Positions 46,649 to 57,066 of a stretch of 64,000 nucleotides of DNA are shown one piece after another. The DNA is from Marchantia polymorpha subsp. ruderalis (taxonomy: Eukaryota; Streptophyta; Marchantiopsida; Marchantiales; Marchantiaceae), in NCBI GenBank assembly GCA_037833965.1, contig AP031357.1, positions 5,910,001 through 5,974,000 of the forward strand, read 5' to 3'. Position numbers and translations under genes: made by a program. The notes beneath the pieces were generated by a model that saw nothing but the letters and a program-made list of their open reading frames with translations, made no database searches and was not told where the DNA came from. Each line of letters begins with the position of its first letter. Within the stretch, counting starts at the first letter, position 1.

Positions 46649-46678
<30 letters not shown>
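46649..46678. repeat. 30-base T tract (A tract on coding strand)
   Basis: Uninterrupted T30 on the plus strand, ending 10 bases before the gag ATG. On the element's RNA it is an A30 tract in the leader immediately upstream of gag. Confidence 0.97.
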
Positions 46679-46870
46679 CTATTGGAAATTTATATGGGGC
46701 TTCCTAATACAATATAAACAACACTAACTCCATCCTTGAGTAATTCATCAAAGGAAACACAAAAGGAATTGGTTGTTCCAAGATAGCCAAAGCTCTCTCC
46801 TCTCCTAGGCATACGATGAGTCTTACCCTCATCATCATCTTCTCCATCATTCGAATGATGATCTCCATCT

Positions 46871-47314
46871 TCAGTTGGAGCTTGAACCCGCTGAGGTCAC
46901 TTTCTCTGTTTCAGCACTTAGCTTGCCGTCAAACCCTTCCACAAGTGATTCCAGAAGTGCCTTCACTCCGCTGCATTCGTGTCCCGCTGGTAGCCCAATC
47001 ACTCCGCAATTGTCACAGAAGGTGGCGCTTTGGGATTCATGTGGCGATGATGGTCCCAAGTGAAGTTTCAAATCTCCCAAGTTCCTCTTGCTCCTCAATC
47101 TTCTATCTTTGTTCCGCAGGGAACAATTGACAACCTTATGGCCCTCCTCTCCACAATAAAAACAAGTTTCACGTTTGACTCTTGGAGATTGACTCACTAC
47201 TCTTTCTTCAAACTCCACCTTGAATTCTCTTGTATTGGAGTCTAAAGACACTATAACATCCAAGCCTTGAGGTACTTTGGATAACCTAACCTTCCAACCT
47301 TCTTGTTCACTCAT
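46871..47314 (-). CDS. Extra zinc-knuckle ORF upstream of gag (nested element)
   Basis: 147 residues, ATG 47314, stop ending at 46871, between the primer-binding site and gag. It carries a canonical CX2CX4HX4C knuckle (CFYCGEEGHKVVNC, about 69-82) and a second Cys/His cluster (CDNC...GHEC, about 119-134). The N-terminal 65 residues are basic and hydrophobic in alternation without a family I recognise. The C-terminal end is Ser/Glu-rich. It is in the same direction as gag-pol but is separated from it by about 230 bases including the A30 tract, so a separate or spliced message, or re-initiation, would be needed. It resembles an RNA-binding nucleocapsid-like protein; function is inferred only from the knuckle. 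Most Ty3/Gypsy elements have no ORF in this position. Confidence 0.7.
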   Translation of the reverse strand: MSEQEGWKVRLSKVPQGLDVIVSLDSNTREFKVEFEERVVSQSPRVKRETCFYCGEEGHKVVNCSLRNKDRRLRSKRNLGDLKLHLGPSSPHESQSATFCDNCGVIGLPAGHECSGVKALLESLVEGFDGKLSAETEKVTSAGSSSN

Positions 47315-47970
47315 TTTCCCATAAGGTAGAAACCACTCAAAAGACCTCTCCCAGAAACGCTATCTACTTGACGAAAACTGTGAATAAAGAAATCAAAAAC
47401 TTTTGCTTTGTTATCTTGCTTTTGTACCCCCTCAACTTCAAATCAACATAACTTCGTCTCTAGACGTGATCTCTCAGTGAAATTTTGACTCAAACGTAGC
47501 TTATCTTCCAATACACACTCGTACGAAGTTTCAAAGCCTAAATTGAAATACAGAAAAAGTAATCAACTCTGTACAAACTTTCCAGAGAGCAGACTTTTGA
47601 TACCCGTGAAAACCCACTCAACTTCTAACTCTCATATCTTTCTGTTAACACATGATCTGGACCTGAAACAAAAACGTAAATTTTCTCTATCTTTCACTCT
47701 AAAATCAATAAAAACTTTGAAGAATACCTTCAAAAATACTTTTCGGTGTCTAAGATCACTTTTCTCTCAAAAAGACATGTTTACGTGAACAAAACATACA
47801 AAATCACTTCTAGGCTATCATATGAGACTATGGGATAAACAAATGGAATTTCGCTCTCAAGCACACTCTCCGCTCTTTCATTCCCCAATGTTAACACCAA
47901 GTGATCCCTCATGGATACTTTCTCTCGAGCTAGAAATCGAATCCTAAACATTCCGCCTTCTAGATTGAGG
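47315..47970 (-). other. Leader of nested element, no ORF
   Basis: About 650 bases between the primer-binding site and the zinc-knuckle ORF. AT-rich, several short frames, no domain seen. Packaging or dimerisation signals would be expected here but cannot be recognised by eye. Confidence 0.6.
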
Positions 47971-47987
47971 TCCCGGCAACGGAACCA
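47971..47987 (-). other. Primer-binding site of nested element (tRNA-Glu type)
   Basis: Minus strand TGGTTCCGTTGCCGGGA begins 4 nt inside the 5' LTR. It is complementary over 17 nt to the 3' end of plant tRNA-Glu (TCCCGGCAACGGAACCA, from memory of the tRNA). Confidence 0.85.
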
Positions 47988-47991
47988 AAAA

Positions 47992-48849
47992 TGCAACCTC
48001 CGGGCTGACTCTCACTCAGGTTTACCTCTGGTGGCTTTGTGGTAGCGCATCATGGTTCTAGAAGACTAAGATTCATACTCTCACTCATGTCCCAAACACC
48101 TTCTCTTACAAACTCTCATGTATCACTCCAACTCACACACAACTCTCCTCACATCACCCTCTTCACATAAATGCAAACACACGTCGATACTCCAAGATAC
48201 TCAAAAACTTCACTCCTTCATTACTGAAACAAGTCCTCACACATGACTCTCCAAACTTGCTTGAGAGGTGCTACTCTACCTCTCTATTTATACTACTTGA
48301 GAAGTTACCATAGTAACATGTGGTAATTTCTCCTAACTTACTTTTACCTAGGTAAGTTTGACTAACCTTCTCTACGTGGCAACATGCCATTGGCCTACCT
48401 AAACCTTCTAGAAGCTTCCGGAATCCAAGGTTGAGGTGGCGACATGCCATTGGAAGCTTTTAAACTTCTACAAGCTTCCTAGCCACTAAGTCAACATTAG
48501 ACTTAGTCTAGCCAATCATCTTTCATACATTTAGTCAAACCAATCAAATCCAAGCTTCTAGTCAAATATCTAATCCCTTGGAATCTAGAACTTTTGTATA
48601 AGACAAAATAGAAGTGCTCACTCCTTGTAAAAGACAAAATAGAAGTGCTCACTCCATTCTTCTAGAACTCCGCTAATTATTCCGCCAACTATAGACATTG
48701 TAGCTAAACTTAGTCATGACTAGATAAACTTAGTTATAACTAACTAGTTTAGTCATAACTAGCTAGTCTTAGCTATGCCTTGGCTAATCATCCTTATTCC
48801 CTTGACCACTTCTAAGACTTAGTACATATGTGCAACACCCGGTCTTACA
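47992..48849 (-). repeat. Nested element 5' LTR
   Basis: 858 bp, one base different from the 3' LTR (48031 G against 41030 A), pointing to a recent insertion. Confidence 0.95.
48285..48292 (-). promoter_or_regulatory. TATA box in 5' LTR of nested element
   Basis: TATAAATA on the minus strand in the context AGTATAAATAGAG; a start site would be expected about 25-30 bases downstream, near 48255. This would place the primer-binding site some 270 bases into the RNA. Confidence 0.65.
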
Positions 48850-48853
48850 GAAC
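48850..48853. repeat. Target site duplication of nested element, right
   Basis: GAAC, the second copy of 40987-40990; unit 4 resumes with AGGTTTCTCC. Confidence 0.9.
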
Positions 48854-48946
48854 AGGTTTCTCCAATCCTGGCTCCAGGTTTGGTTTGTGCGATCTAGTCC
48901 TATTCTGCATTTACAAGATCAGGCTCCCGGCAGACGCACCATTTTA

Positions 48947-50853
48947 TGTGAGCCGAACCTTCCCACCCTTCAGCGGTTGTAGTCCAGGTGGGGGTTCGAG
49001 CTCCCATAATCTAACTTCGCTGAATTCAAGCCATGTACTCAAAGTGTATTCAGGACAATGAGATCATAAACACTTGCTCCTTCACAGACAAATTATCCAG
49101 AACTGAAAATAATAACCTTGCTGTCTACTATTTTCGCAAGAGCATCAGACAAGCTCTTTGTTACATAAAGATCTAACCCAACTCTGGGTGACTTCCTCAA
49201 TACTACAGCCGCTGTGGGCTTTCCTAGATACCAGTCCCACTCCCAATTCCTACTCAAAGTTCAATGTCGACTTCTCAGCTCCCACCTTCAGACCCCACCA
49301 GATTTCTCTCTCGGATTCAACTCTCACTTTTCAAGTTCAAATTCAGATCCCGACTGTCAGATTTCAGTCTCAGATTTCACTTCACTCACATCTCCCACTC
49401 TCAGGTCTTCCACTCTGATCTCAGCTCCCAGGCCGAGCACACCACTTCCGTCTCCACACACGCACACCACCAGCCCTCGCACACTGGTACACTACAAGCT
49501 CTCGCACACTAGGCCGAACACACCACCAGGTCTCAGCTCCCACGCCGAACTCTCCACTTCGAAGTCCAAGGCCGAGACACCCACAGCCCGCCTGCATGCC
49601 CCACTCGCAATGGTGGATAGCTGCCTGCTCCCCCTGCGCGACTACACGCCGCCGCCGCCGCCACACCTGTACATTCTACATCCTGACCACCCGATATCCG
49701 CCGGAGGGGATCTTCTTCCGCGCACCGCCGAAGGCATCCACCCGTAGAAGACGCACGACCACACCTTTGCTTATCCATAACAGTCACTCCCGACACCCAT
49801 AACTCACAGACCCTAGCTCTGTTTCACAAGTTCGTGGGCTCGTTGGAACGAGCAGGTCGAGCTCTTTCCAACGAGACCCTAACTGAGTCAAACCGTTACG
49901 AATTGAGAAAGTTATGCCGGTTTTACCCTTCGCCGAAGGCGCCGGCACGAAGTTCGCCGACCTCGAGTTCTCCGGAGGCGGGTTTTCCGGTTTGATGTCT
50001 TCTGGTTGGATAGCTTCCGGTTGGATATCTTCCGGTGAGATAGCTTCCGGTTGGATAGCTTCCGGTTCGATGTCTTCCGGTTGGATGTTGTCCTACCCTA
50101 TCTGCCGCTTTCGACGCTCATAACTCAGTGACGCCTTATCCGTTTGAAGAGTTCTTGGTCTCGTTGGAACGAGCGTCGCGAGTTCTTTCCAACGAGACCC
50201 TAATCAAGTCAAACCGTTAACAAATGAAAAAGATATGCCGAGTTTACTGTTTCGCCGATGGCCCTTGCACGATGTTCACCGGCTCGGAGTTCGCCGACCC
50301 CGAGTTCGCCGAAGGCCTGCTCGCAGTTGTCGCGAAGTCGTCCGAAGCCGAAGATGTTCGCAGCCGGAGACCCCCGGTGCCGAAGACGTTCGCAGCCGGA
50401 GACGTTCGCAGCCGGAGACTTGGAGCCGAAGACGTTCGCAGCCGGAGATGTTCGCAACCGGACTTGCCTCAACCCTTCCCATCAGTAACTTCCGACACTC
50501 ACAACTCAGTGATTCCTCATCCGTTTGAAGAGTTCTTGGTCTCGTTGGAACGAGCGTTGCGAGCTCTTTCCAAGGAGACACTAACTGAGTCAAGGAGTCA
50601 CACATTGAAAACGTTATGAGGGTTTCACTGTTTCGCCGAAGGCCTTTCCCCGAAGGAACTTCACCGAAGGCTCTTCGCCGGAGACCCTGCCCTGAAAGCC
50701 CCGTTCCGGACCTTTGCCTACTAGCTATTACACCAACTCCTAATCTTACCAAAACTTCCAGAAAACTCCGAGCATAATTTTGCAAGAGCTTAAATCTAAA
50801 ACTTTAACTCTCACAAGGTTAAAAAGACATGTGAGCACAATTTTGTGCTCACA
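48947..50853 (-). repeat. Array LTR 5 (shared by units 4 and 5)
   Basis: No difference from LTR 1 noticed. It is the 5' LTR of the interrupted unit 4; that unit's primer-binding site is at 48924-48941. Confidence 0.95.
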
Positions 50854-50910
50854 TCATTGGCGACCATCAGGGGAAGATTCCAGAATCCTAGCTCTGCAGG
50901 CTAGACAGCT

Positions 50911-53900
50911 TCAAATCCGGTACTGCTTGCATCTACTTCCCGCAGTGCGTGTGGGGAAAACTTCTCCATTCAACGTTTCCAACTGCACTGAGTTGTTTGG
51001 AAATACCTCACGAATCAGATAAGGCTCTAACCATACTGCATCAAACTTTCTTGGGAACTCAAGCTTCCTACCATCCTGGAGCATCACCATCATACCTGGC
51101 CTCAGCGTCCTTTTCTTATGCTTCTTGTCAAAGGTGATTTTTCTCCTCCGTTGAATGGCCTCAATATGTTGAGCACTCATTCTCCTCCTCTCATCAAGCT
51201 CTTCTAATGTCGTCAGCCTATTCCTTAATGACTGACTGTTTGTAAGCCGTGACTGCACTGCAACTCGGAGTGATTCCACCTCGAATTCGATGGGGAGAGT
51301 GGCCTCCAATCCATACACTAACGAAAACGGCGTTGCCTGTGTTGTCACCTTGAAAGTTGTCCGATAAGCCCACAATGCTGCTGTCAGCTTGGTGTCCCAA
51401 TCCCTTTTTGAGTCAACCACCGTTTTGCGAAGAATACTCACCAGAGTCCCATTGACTCGCTCTGTCTGACCATTGGTTTGTGGATGATATGGAGTAGTTT
51501 TTCTGTGATCTATCTCAAACCTATCTGTTAATTCTTGAAACATCTCATTCAAGAAGTGCCTGCCCCTATCGCTAACCAGAATCTTGGGACATCCAAACCT
51601 TGAAATGATGTTTTCGTACATGAATGTGGCAGCATGAGCAGCCGTATTCGTCTTCACCGCTTTTGCTTCCGCCCACTTTGTCAAGTATTCTGTCGCAACT
51701 ATGATGTAAGCCATGCCTTTTGACGAATGAGGATGAATCTCACCGATATAATCAATTCCCCATTTTTCAAAAGGTACAAGTGGCAATGAAACGTGTAGAG
51801 GCATCTCCATTCGAAGGTCATTCCTAGCATACCTCTGACAGGCATCACAGCGCTTCACATATTCATGAGAGTCCCTAAACAACCTAGGCCAGAAGTATCC
51901 CGCTCTAAGTATTTTCTGACCTGTAAGTTGGCCAGAGAAATGTCCTCCACAAGCACTGTCGTGGCAAGCCTCTAAAATTGCAGGAACCTCCACTTCTGAC
52001 ACACACCTTCTCAGAACACCATCAGCTCCCCTTCTAAACAATCTGTGGCCAATCACTGCAAAATGTCTACTGTTGACTCTCACCTTCCTCCTTTCCTCCT
52101 TAGTCCAATCACCTGACAACTGCTGAGTTGTCAAAAACTCTACTATTCCAGCGTACCATTCTGGCTGAGCTGTGACTACAAAAAGACTATCATCTATCAA
52201 CCTATCATCTAATGGACTGGTCCCTACATCCTCCGACAACCTAGATAGATGGTCGGCCTGCAAGTGCATGCGACCAGGTTTATACTCTACAGTGTAGTCA
52301 AATTCCTCCAGCAATAAAACCCACCTGGCCAATCTTCCACTAAGCTCCGCCTTGTTCACCAGATATTTGATTGCCATATGATCAACGAAGAAAACCACTG
52401 GATTGCAGATCAGATAATGTCTAAACTTCTTGACTGAAAAAACCATGGCCAAGCACTCCCTCTCAGTAGTAGAATAGTTCCTCTCTGCTGGATTCAACTG
52501 CCTACTGGCATAAGCGATTGGCAGGTCCTTCCCCTTCTCCCCTGTAGACTGACATAACGCACTACCCACTGCTACACTACTTGCATCACAGAAAACGTGA
52601 AAAGGCATGCTCCAGTCAGGAGGCCTCAACACCGGATAAGTACTCAACCTGGACTTCAACTCTTCAAAAGCTTCTTGACAAGCATCTGTCCACTCAAACC
52701 TGTTCTCCTTCCTCAACAGTTGAGTAATAGGCACTACAATCTTGGCAAAGTCAGGAATCAACTCTCTATACCACCCTACATGTCCCAATAACTTGGCTAC
52801 ACCCTTAGTATTCGTGGGAGTTGCCAATCCTTCAATGACTGCAATCTTATCAGGATCCGGTTCTCTTCCCTTCTCACTCACGACATAACCCAAAAGTACT
52901 CCTCTCTGAACACCTAGGAATGTCTTCTCAGGATTCAGAGCTAGCTGCATTCTTCTACATCTAATGAGAGCTTCTCTAACACACTGCAGATGCTCACCAG
53001 CACTTGACTGAGTGCTAAAATCGTCCACAAAAACTGTCATAGACTTGTATAACAGATCTGTGAAAATATACATCACTAACCTTTGGAATGTGGCAGGTGC
53101 ATTGCACAATCCGAAAGGCATAACAACCCATACAAAAGTTCCCCACGGAGTTGTGAAGGCTGTCTTATGAACATCCTGTACAGCTATGGAAATCTGATTG
53201 TAGCCAGCATATCCATCCATGAATGTGTACCTCGCATGACCCCCAACTTCCTCCAAAAGCAGCGTGATAAAAGGTAAAGGAAAGTGATCCTTCTCAGTAC
53301 AGGCATTCAGCTTCCTATAATCCACACACACTCTAAGTTTCCCATTCTTCTTCTTGACCAAAACCATAGGAGAAACCCAATCCGTGATCTCTACAGGCTT
53401 GATGAATCCAGCTTTGAGTAATCTCTCCAATTCTGCTCGAACTAACAACTGTAACTGTGGGTTCATCCTTCTCTCCTTCTGTCTAATAGGCTTAGCTCCA
53501 GGGACCAGCGAAATCCGATGCTCCACCATTTCACGAGGTACTCCCTTCAACTCATCATACGACCAAGCAAAGGTATCACTGAATTCGTCCACCAACTCAC
53601 CATATTTCTGTATCTCATCCTCTCCTAGCTTGGAACCCATCTTCATTTGCTTCAGTTCTCCTCCTCTGATGGACACCTCCACATATTTCCAGTCTTCTTC
53701 TGCCACATGAGTTTGTTCCTCTGAGCTTTGATACCAATCTGGAGGGACCTGAGGATAATCCCTGACGTCTTGGCCCACCACAATTCCGGTTGATGTAGTC
53801 CTGAAATGCAAGGGTTCCTCCAACTTCGCATTTTTCACAGTAGTCTCCTCCTCTTGAGTTCCATCAACATGCACCGAATCCACCTCAGTAATATCCAACT

Positions 53901-56900
53901 CGTCCAACCATGGAGTGAGACCTCCATGTATCCACTCTTCCTCCATAAGAACCTCACATGGTTCTAGCAACAGATACTCTTCTCGCTGTGAACTGATCAC
54001 CTCCTTCTCAAAAATTTTGTGATGAGAAATCATCATGGCGTCACAACCTGACTCAGGATAATCTCTCAACCACTGAGCAAACTCTCCATCATCGCTTCTG
54101 CTGTAAAAACTAGGGCCCAAGCTACCTGATCCTACATCTAATCTATTTTTTCTGTCATTCAAATGAACCACTCCCACTAAAGTGTCATCACACTTGGCCT
54201 CGTTTTTCTCTTCTTCCTTCCCTGAAGATAACTCAGGATCCTCTCTCACCCTTCCACCTAATGACCCTATTGACACCTTGACTCTGTTATCATGAGGACC
54301 ATATGTGATTGATGGCTTCAGTCCTCCCCAATCCACAATTGCATTAGCCATTCTCAACCAAGGTCTGCCCAATAGAATGGGAAAGGTGTCCCTGTTCGAA
54401 TGCATCTTAATCACATGAAATGTGACAATGTACTCCTCACCACCAGTGGACAACCTGCAATCTTTAATCATCCCCACTGGTACAGCTGAAGTCTGATTGG
54501 CCATATTGATAATGAAAGGTGAGGGGCCTGTCAGATTCAAACCTAACTTTCTCATGGTGTGTTCAGGTAGGATGTTCAAACCACTACCCCCATCAACTAA
54601 TACATTGGGAATCACCTTGTCTACCACTACCACCTCTATCTCCACAGGTTTGACATCCTGACTTCCTTTTTGCAAATGAACTCTAGCAGCGACTCTAGTC
54701 TTCGTCTTTCTACTCCTTCTATGCACTGGAATGCCCTCCTTCAAAGTCTTACGAGCAATGGGAGATATTTCCAGCAGCTGACCAAAAGTAATGTCTGCCT
54801 TCAGCGAACTCAGATCTGACCACAAATTGTACTTCTCCGACTCTCTCCTTCTCTGACCTCTCATGTTCTTCCACTCTGTCACAGGAATCCCAGGTCCTTC
54901 CCACTCTCGTGATTGATTGCTTTCTGAATCTTGCGTGACAGGTGGCACCTCTGCATCATGTAGAACCTCATCTCTTTTCTCCTCTGCTCTTGTAATCCTC
55001 CTTGCTCTCCTCGCCACTCTCTCAAGATCAGAGAGATGAGGAGGCTCCTCAGATGAAGTCTCCCCTTGCTCATCTTCATTTTTCTCAGTTTGCATCTTGC
55101 GATGCACAGCTCTGGTGGTGACAGCAAGGGCCGGAGCTTCATGCATAATCACATCATCCGAATTTTTCAACTTATAAGTAATCAGATTAGTATGTGGAGG
55201 CCACTGATTCTGCCCTTGTTCAACTATCCCCTTACCAAGATCAGAACTACTACGTTGGACATCTCCATCATCGTTTGCAAACCTAGCATCTTGAGAGTTT
55301 GAAGAACATGGATCTGCAAAAGAAACCTGTTTTCTGTTGTCACTACGAGGTTCATCTCGTGGTTCACTCTGGATGGGAATATATCTGTTCACTGTCTGCA
55401 GTCCAACAGGTGGATTGAATGTCTGTTTGCCGTTCTCATGATCATAATACAAGTTAGAAGGTCTAAGATTGTTAGAATGCTCATTCTGCGGTCTTGCACC
55501 CCTCATATTTTCTCTCGCCTGGTAAGGACTAACAGTAGGCTGAGGCATCCTAATAACTTTATCTGGCTGCCGACATTGGTCAGAGGGATGACTACCTCCA
55601 CAATTACTACACCCATTAACCCCAACCTCAGACCAACACTGACCTGGATAGTGCCACCTACCACAAAATGCATGTAATTCTTTTCTCTCCATGTTCTGAC
55701 CAACCTGACCCCTAGGAGGTACTCTGTACCCGTTTTGACCTTGGTAATTTGGTCCTTGGCCCCTTTGGTGTTGCACAGGTGGGCCACCGCTCATTCTGTT
55801 GTCACGGTTTGGCACCACCCTACAAAATTGCCTGGTATGACCAGATTGACCACACTGGACACACCACATGCTTGATGAATGTCTACCTGACTCGACTGGA
55901 GGAGGAGGCCCTGGCTGTTGACTCCTGATCATCAAGGCCATCTGATCTGTAATATTTTGCATTTGCTTCATCATGGTCTCTTGAAAGCCCACTTGGCTAG
56001 CATTTAATCTTTTCTCTACATCTGCCAGGTTAGGATCTACAGTAGGGGCTGGCAATGCTAAAACAGGTGCTGGCTCTCTGGTCTGCGAAATTGACTCACT
56101 GAGAGAATAGGGAGCTTGACCCCTATGCCTACCTAAGTCTCCTTCAATTGCTCTTGGACGAATTGGGATGAACTGAGGAATGGATTCATCCTCCTTCCTC
56201 CACAATCTATCATAGTCCTTGTCAATATTCTCTATCTCCCTGGCAGCCATCTTGGCCTCAGCAAGAGTTTGAGGGCTTCTCTCCAGCACCCCTCGGATGG
56301 TCCCAGATTTGAAAAAGCCTTGGATAAAAAATTGTCTCAGCGTATCGTCATTGAGCATTGTACCCACAAAACGCGCACAAACCAGATCAAATCTTCTAAT
56401 GTAAGCTGAGATTTCCTCTTCCCTTCCCTGTTTTAACGATGCCAAAGCTCTCAATGCAGAACCTTGCCCCACCTCAGGCCTAAACTCATTCAAGAACTCC
56501 CTTTGCATCTGATCCCATCCCCCAAAATGACCTTCAGAATGATCCCTATACCACTCATACGCCTCACCTTCCAGGGTAGTAGGAAACCAGACCAAAAAAT
56601 ACCCTGGATCTGTAATCAGAGAGCTGGCTAGCCTCTCAACATATCTTTCCATGTGCCTTGAAGGATCCTCATCCTTCGTCCCATAGAACTTAGGCAGATT
56701 GGGTGGCATGACCACAGCTGCCAAGTTCTGTGGAACCTGAATAGGAAGGCCTCTTGGCCTCACGAGTGGGTCTATGGGAGGACTAGAAGGAGGTCCTGCT
56801 CTCCCTCCATCGTCAGCCATGCTAGCAGATTCCTCCACCAACCTCTCACTGTCAGGTTCTACAATCTCTAAACCTTCTAACAAAGACTCATCAACAGGGT

Positions 56901-57030
56901 CTACGTTCAGAAATATCTCAAGTTTAATTTCTTCCTCGATTTCCTTATTCTCAGGTTTCTTCCTACTGCGAACAGGTTTCTCCAATCCTGGCTCCAGGTT
57001 TGGTTTGTGCGATCTAGTCCTATTCTGCAT
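50911..57030 (-). CDS. Gag-Pol polyprotein, array unit 5
   Basis: 2039 residues, same organisation as unit 1, with two private substitutions near the integrase C-terminus: G1994R (51051, plus-strand C to T) and G2002E (51026, plus-strand C to T). G2002 is the glycine of the GPY/F motif, a conserved part of the integrase C-terminal domain, so this unit's integrase may be impaired while units 1-3 keep the intact motif. Protease, RT, RNase H and the DD35E core are unchanged. Internal domain 50854-57066; primer-binding site 57044-57061. Its 5' LTR is LTR 6 at the right-hand outer edge, so it is the first unit that would be transcribed from the array's outer promoter. Confidence 0.93.
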   Translation of the reverse strand: MQNRTRSHKPNLEPGLEKPVRSRKKPENKEIEEEIKLEIFLNVDPVDESLLEGLEIVEPDSERLVEESASMADDGGRAGPPSSPPIDPLVRPRGLPIQVPQNLAAVVMPPNLPKFYGTKDEDPSRHMERYVERLASSLITDPGYFLVWFPTTLEGEAYEWYRDHSEGHFGGWDQMQREFLNEFRPEVGQGSALRALASLKQGREEEISAYIRRFDLVCARFVGTMLNDDTLRQFFIQGFFKSGTIRGVLERSPQTLAEAKMAAREIENIDKDYDRLWRKEDESIPQFIPIRPRAIEGDLGRHRGQAPYSLSESISQTREPAPVLALPAPTVDPNLADVEKRLNASQVGFQETMMKQMQNITDQMALMIRSQQPGPPPPVESGRHSSSMWCVQCGQSGHTRQFCRVVPNRDNRMSGGPPVQHQRGQGPNYQGQNGYRVPPRGQVGQNMERKELHAFCGRWHYPGQCWSEVGVNGCSNCGGSHPSDQCRQPDKVIRMPQPTVSPYQARENMRGARPQNEHSNNLRPSNLYYDHENGKQTFNPPVGLQTVNRYIPIQSEPRDEPRSDNRKQVSFADPCSSNSQDARFANDDGDVQRSSSDLGKGIVEQGQNQWPPHTNLITYKLKNSDDVIMHEAPALAVTTRAVHRKMQTEKNEDEQGETSSEEPPHLSDLERVARRARRITRAEEKRDEVLHDAEVPPVTQDSESNQSREWEGPGIPVTEWKNMRGQRRRESEKYNLWSDLSSLKADITFGQLLEISPIARKTLKEGIPVHRRSRKTKTRVAARVHLQKGSQDVKPVEIEVVVVDKVIPNVLVDGGSGLNILPEHTMRKLGLNLTGPSPFIINMANQTSAVPVGMIKDCRLSTGGEEYIVTFHVIKMHSNRDTFPILLGRPWLRMANAIVDWGGLKPSITYGPHDNRVKVSIGSLGGRVREDPELSSGKEEEKNEAKCDDTLVGVVHLNDRKNRLDVGSGSLGPSFYSRSDDGEFAQWLRDYPESGCDAMMISHHKIFEKEVISSQREEYLLLEPCEVLMEEEWIHGGLTPWLDELDITEVDSVHVDGTQEEETTVKNAKLEEPLHFRTTSTGIVVGQDVRDYPQVPPDWYQSSEEQTHVAEEDWKYVEVSIRGGELKQMKMGSKLGEDEIQKYGELVDEFSDTFAWSYDELKGVPREMVEHRISLVPGAKPIRQKERRMNPQLQLLVRAELERLLKAGFIKPVEITDWVSPMVLVKKKNGKLRVCVDYRKLNACTEKDHFPLPFITLLLEEVGGHARYTFMDGYAGYNQISIAVQDVHKTAFTTPWGTFVWVVMPFGLCNAPATFQRLVMYIFTDLLYKSMTVFVDDFSTQSSAGEHLQCVREALIRCRRMQLALNPEKTFLGVQRGVLLGYVVSEKGREPDPDKIAVIEGLATPTNTKGVAKLLGHVGWYRELIPDFAKIVVPITQLLRKENRFEWTDACQEAFEELKSRLSTYPVLRPPDWSMPFHVFCDASSVAVGSALCQSTGEKGKDLPIAYASRQLNPAERNYSTTERECLAMVFSVKKFRHYLICNPVVFFVDHMAIKYLVNKAELSGRLARWVLLLEEFDYTVEYKPGRMHLQADHLSRLSEDVGTSPLDDRLIDDSLFVVTAQPEWYAGIVEFLTTQQLSGDWTKEERRKVRVNSRHFAVIGHRLFRRGADGVLRRCVSEVEVPAILEACHDSACGGHFSGQLTGQKILRAGYFWPRLFRDSHEYVKRCDACQRYARNDLRMEMPLHVSLPLVPFEKWGIDYIGEIHPHSSKGMAYIIVATEYLTKWAEAKAVKTNTAAHAATFMYENIISRFGCPKILVSDRGRHFLNEMFQELTDRFEIDHRKTTPYHPQTNGQTERVNGTLVSILRKTVVDSKRDWDTKLTAALWAYRTTFKVTTQATPFSLVYGLEATLPIEFEVESLRVAVQSRLTNSQSLRNRLTTLEELDERRRMSAQHIEAIQRRRKITFDKKHKKRTLRPGMMVMLQDGRKLEFPRKFDAVWLEPYLIREVFPNNSVQLETLNGEVFPTRTAGSRCKQYRI

Positions 57031-57066
57031 TTACAAGATCAGGCTCCCGGCAGACGCACCATTTTA

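Larger units (their letters stand above)
40991..48849 (-). mobile_element. Nested Ty3/Gypsy element, complete
   Basis: 7859 bp with 858-bp LTRs, tRNA-Glu-type primer-binding site, polypurine tract, an extra zinc-knuckle ORF, and a full gag-pol. LTRs end TGTAAGACCGGG...GGTTGCA (minus strand). It is unrelated in sequence to the array element beyond shared Ty3/Gypsy motifs, and it inserted between codons 19 and 20 of the unit-4 gag. As no other unit carries it, it arrived after the array formed or unit 4 was not the template for amplification. Confidence 0.95.
34928..48910 (-). pseudogene. Gag-Pol of array unit 4, split by nested element
   Basis: Codons 20-2039 lie at 40990-34928 and codons 1-19 at 48910-48854; between them sits the nested element (40991-48849) plus the 4-bp duplication. 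The 2020 codons after the break are unchanged from unit 1, with every protease, RT, RNase H and integrase residue intact. The frame reads back into the nested LTR for only nine codons before a stop and finds no ATG there; the first internal ATG is M71 (40837-40835). If M71 is the normal Gag start the protein could still be complete, but it would be separated from its own 5' LTR promoter and primer-binding site (48924-48941) by 7.9 kb, so I call it disrupted. Confidence 0.85.
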
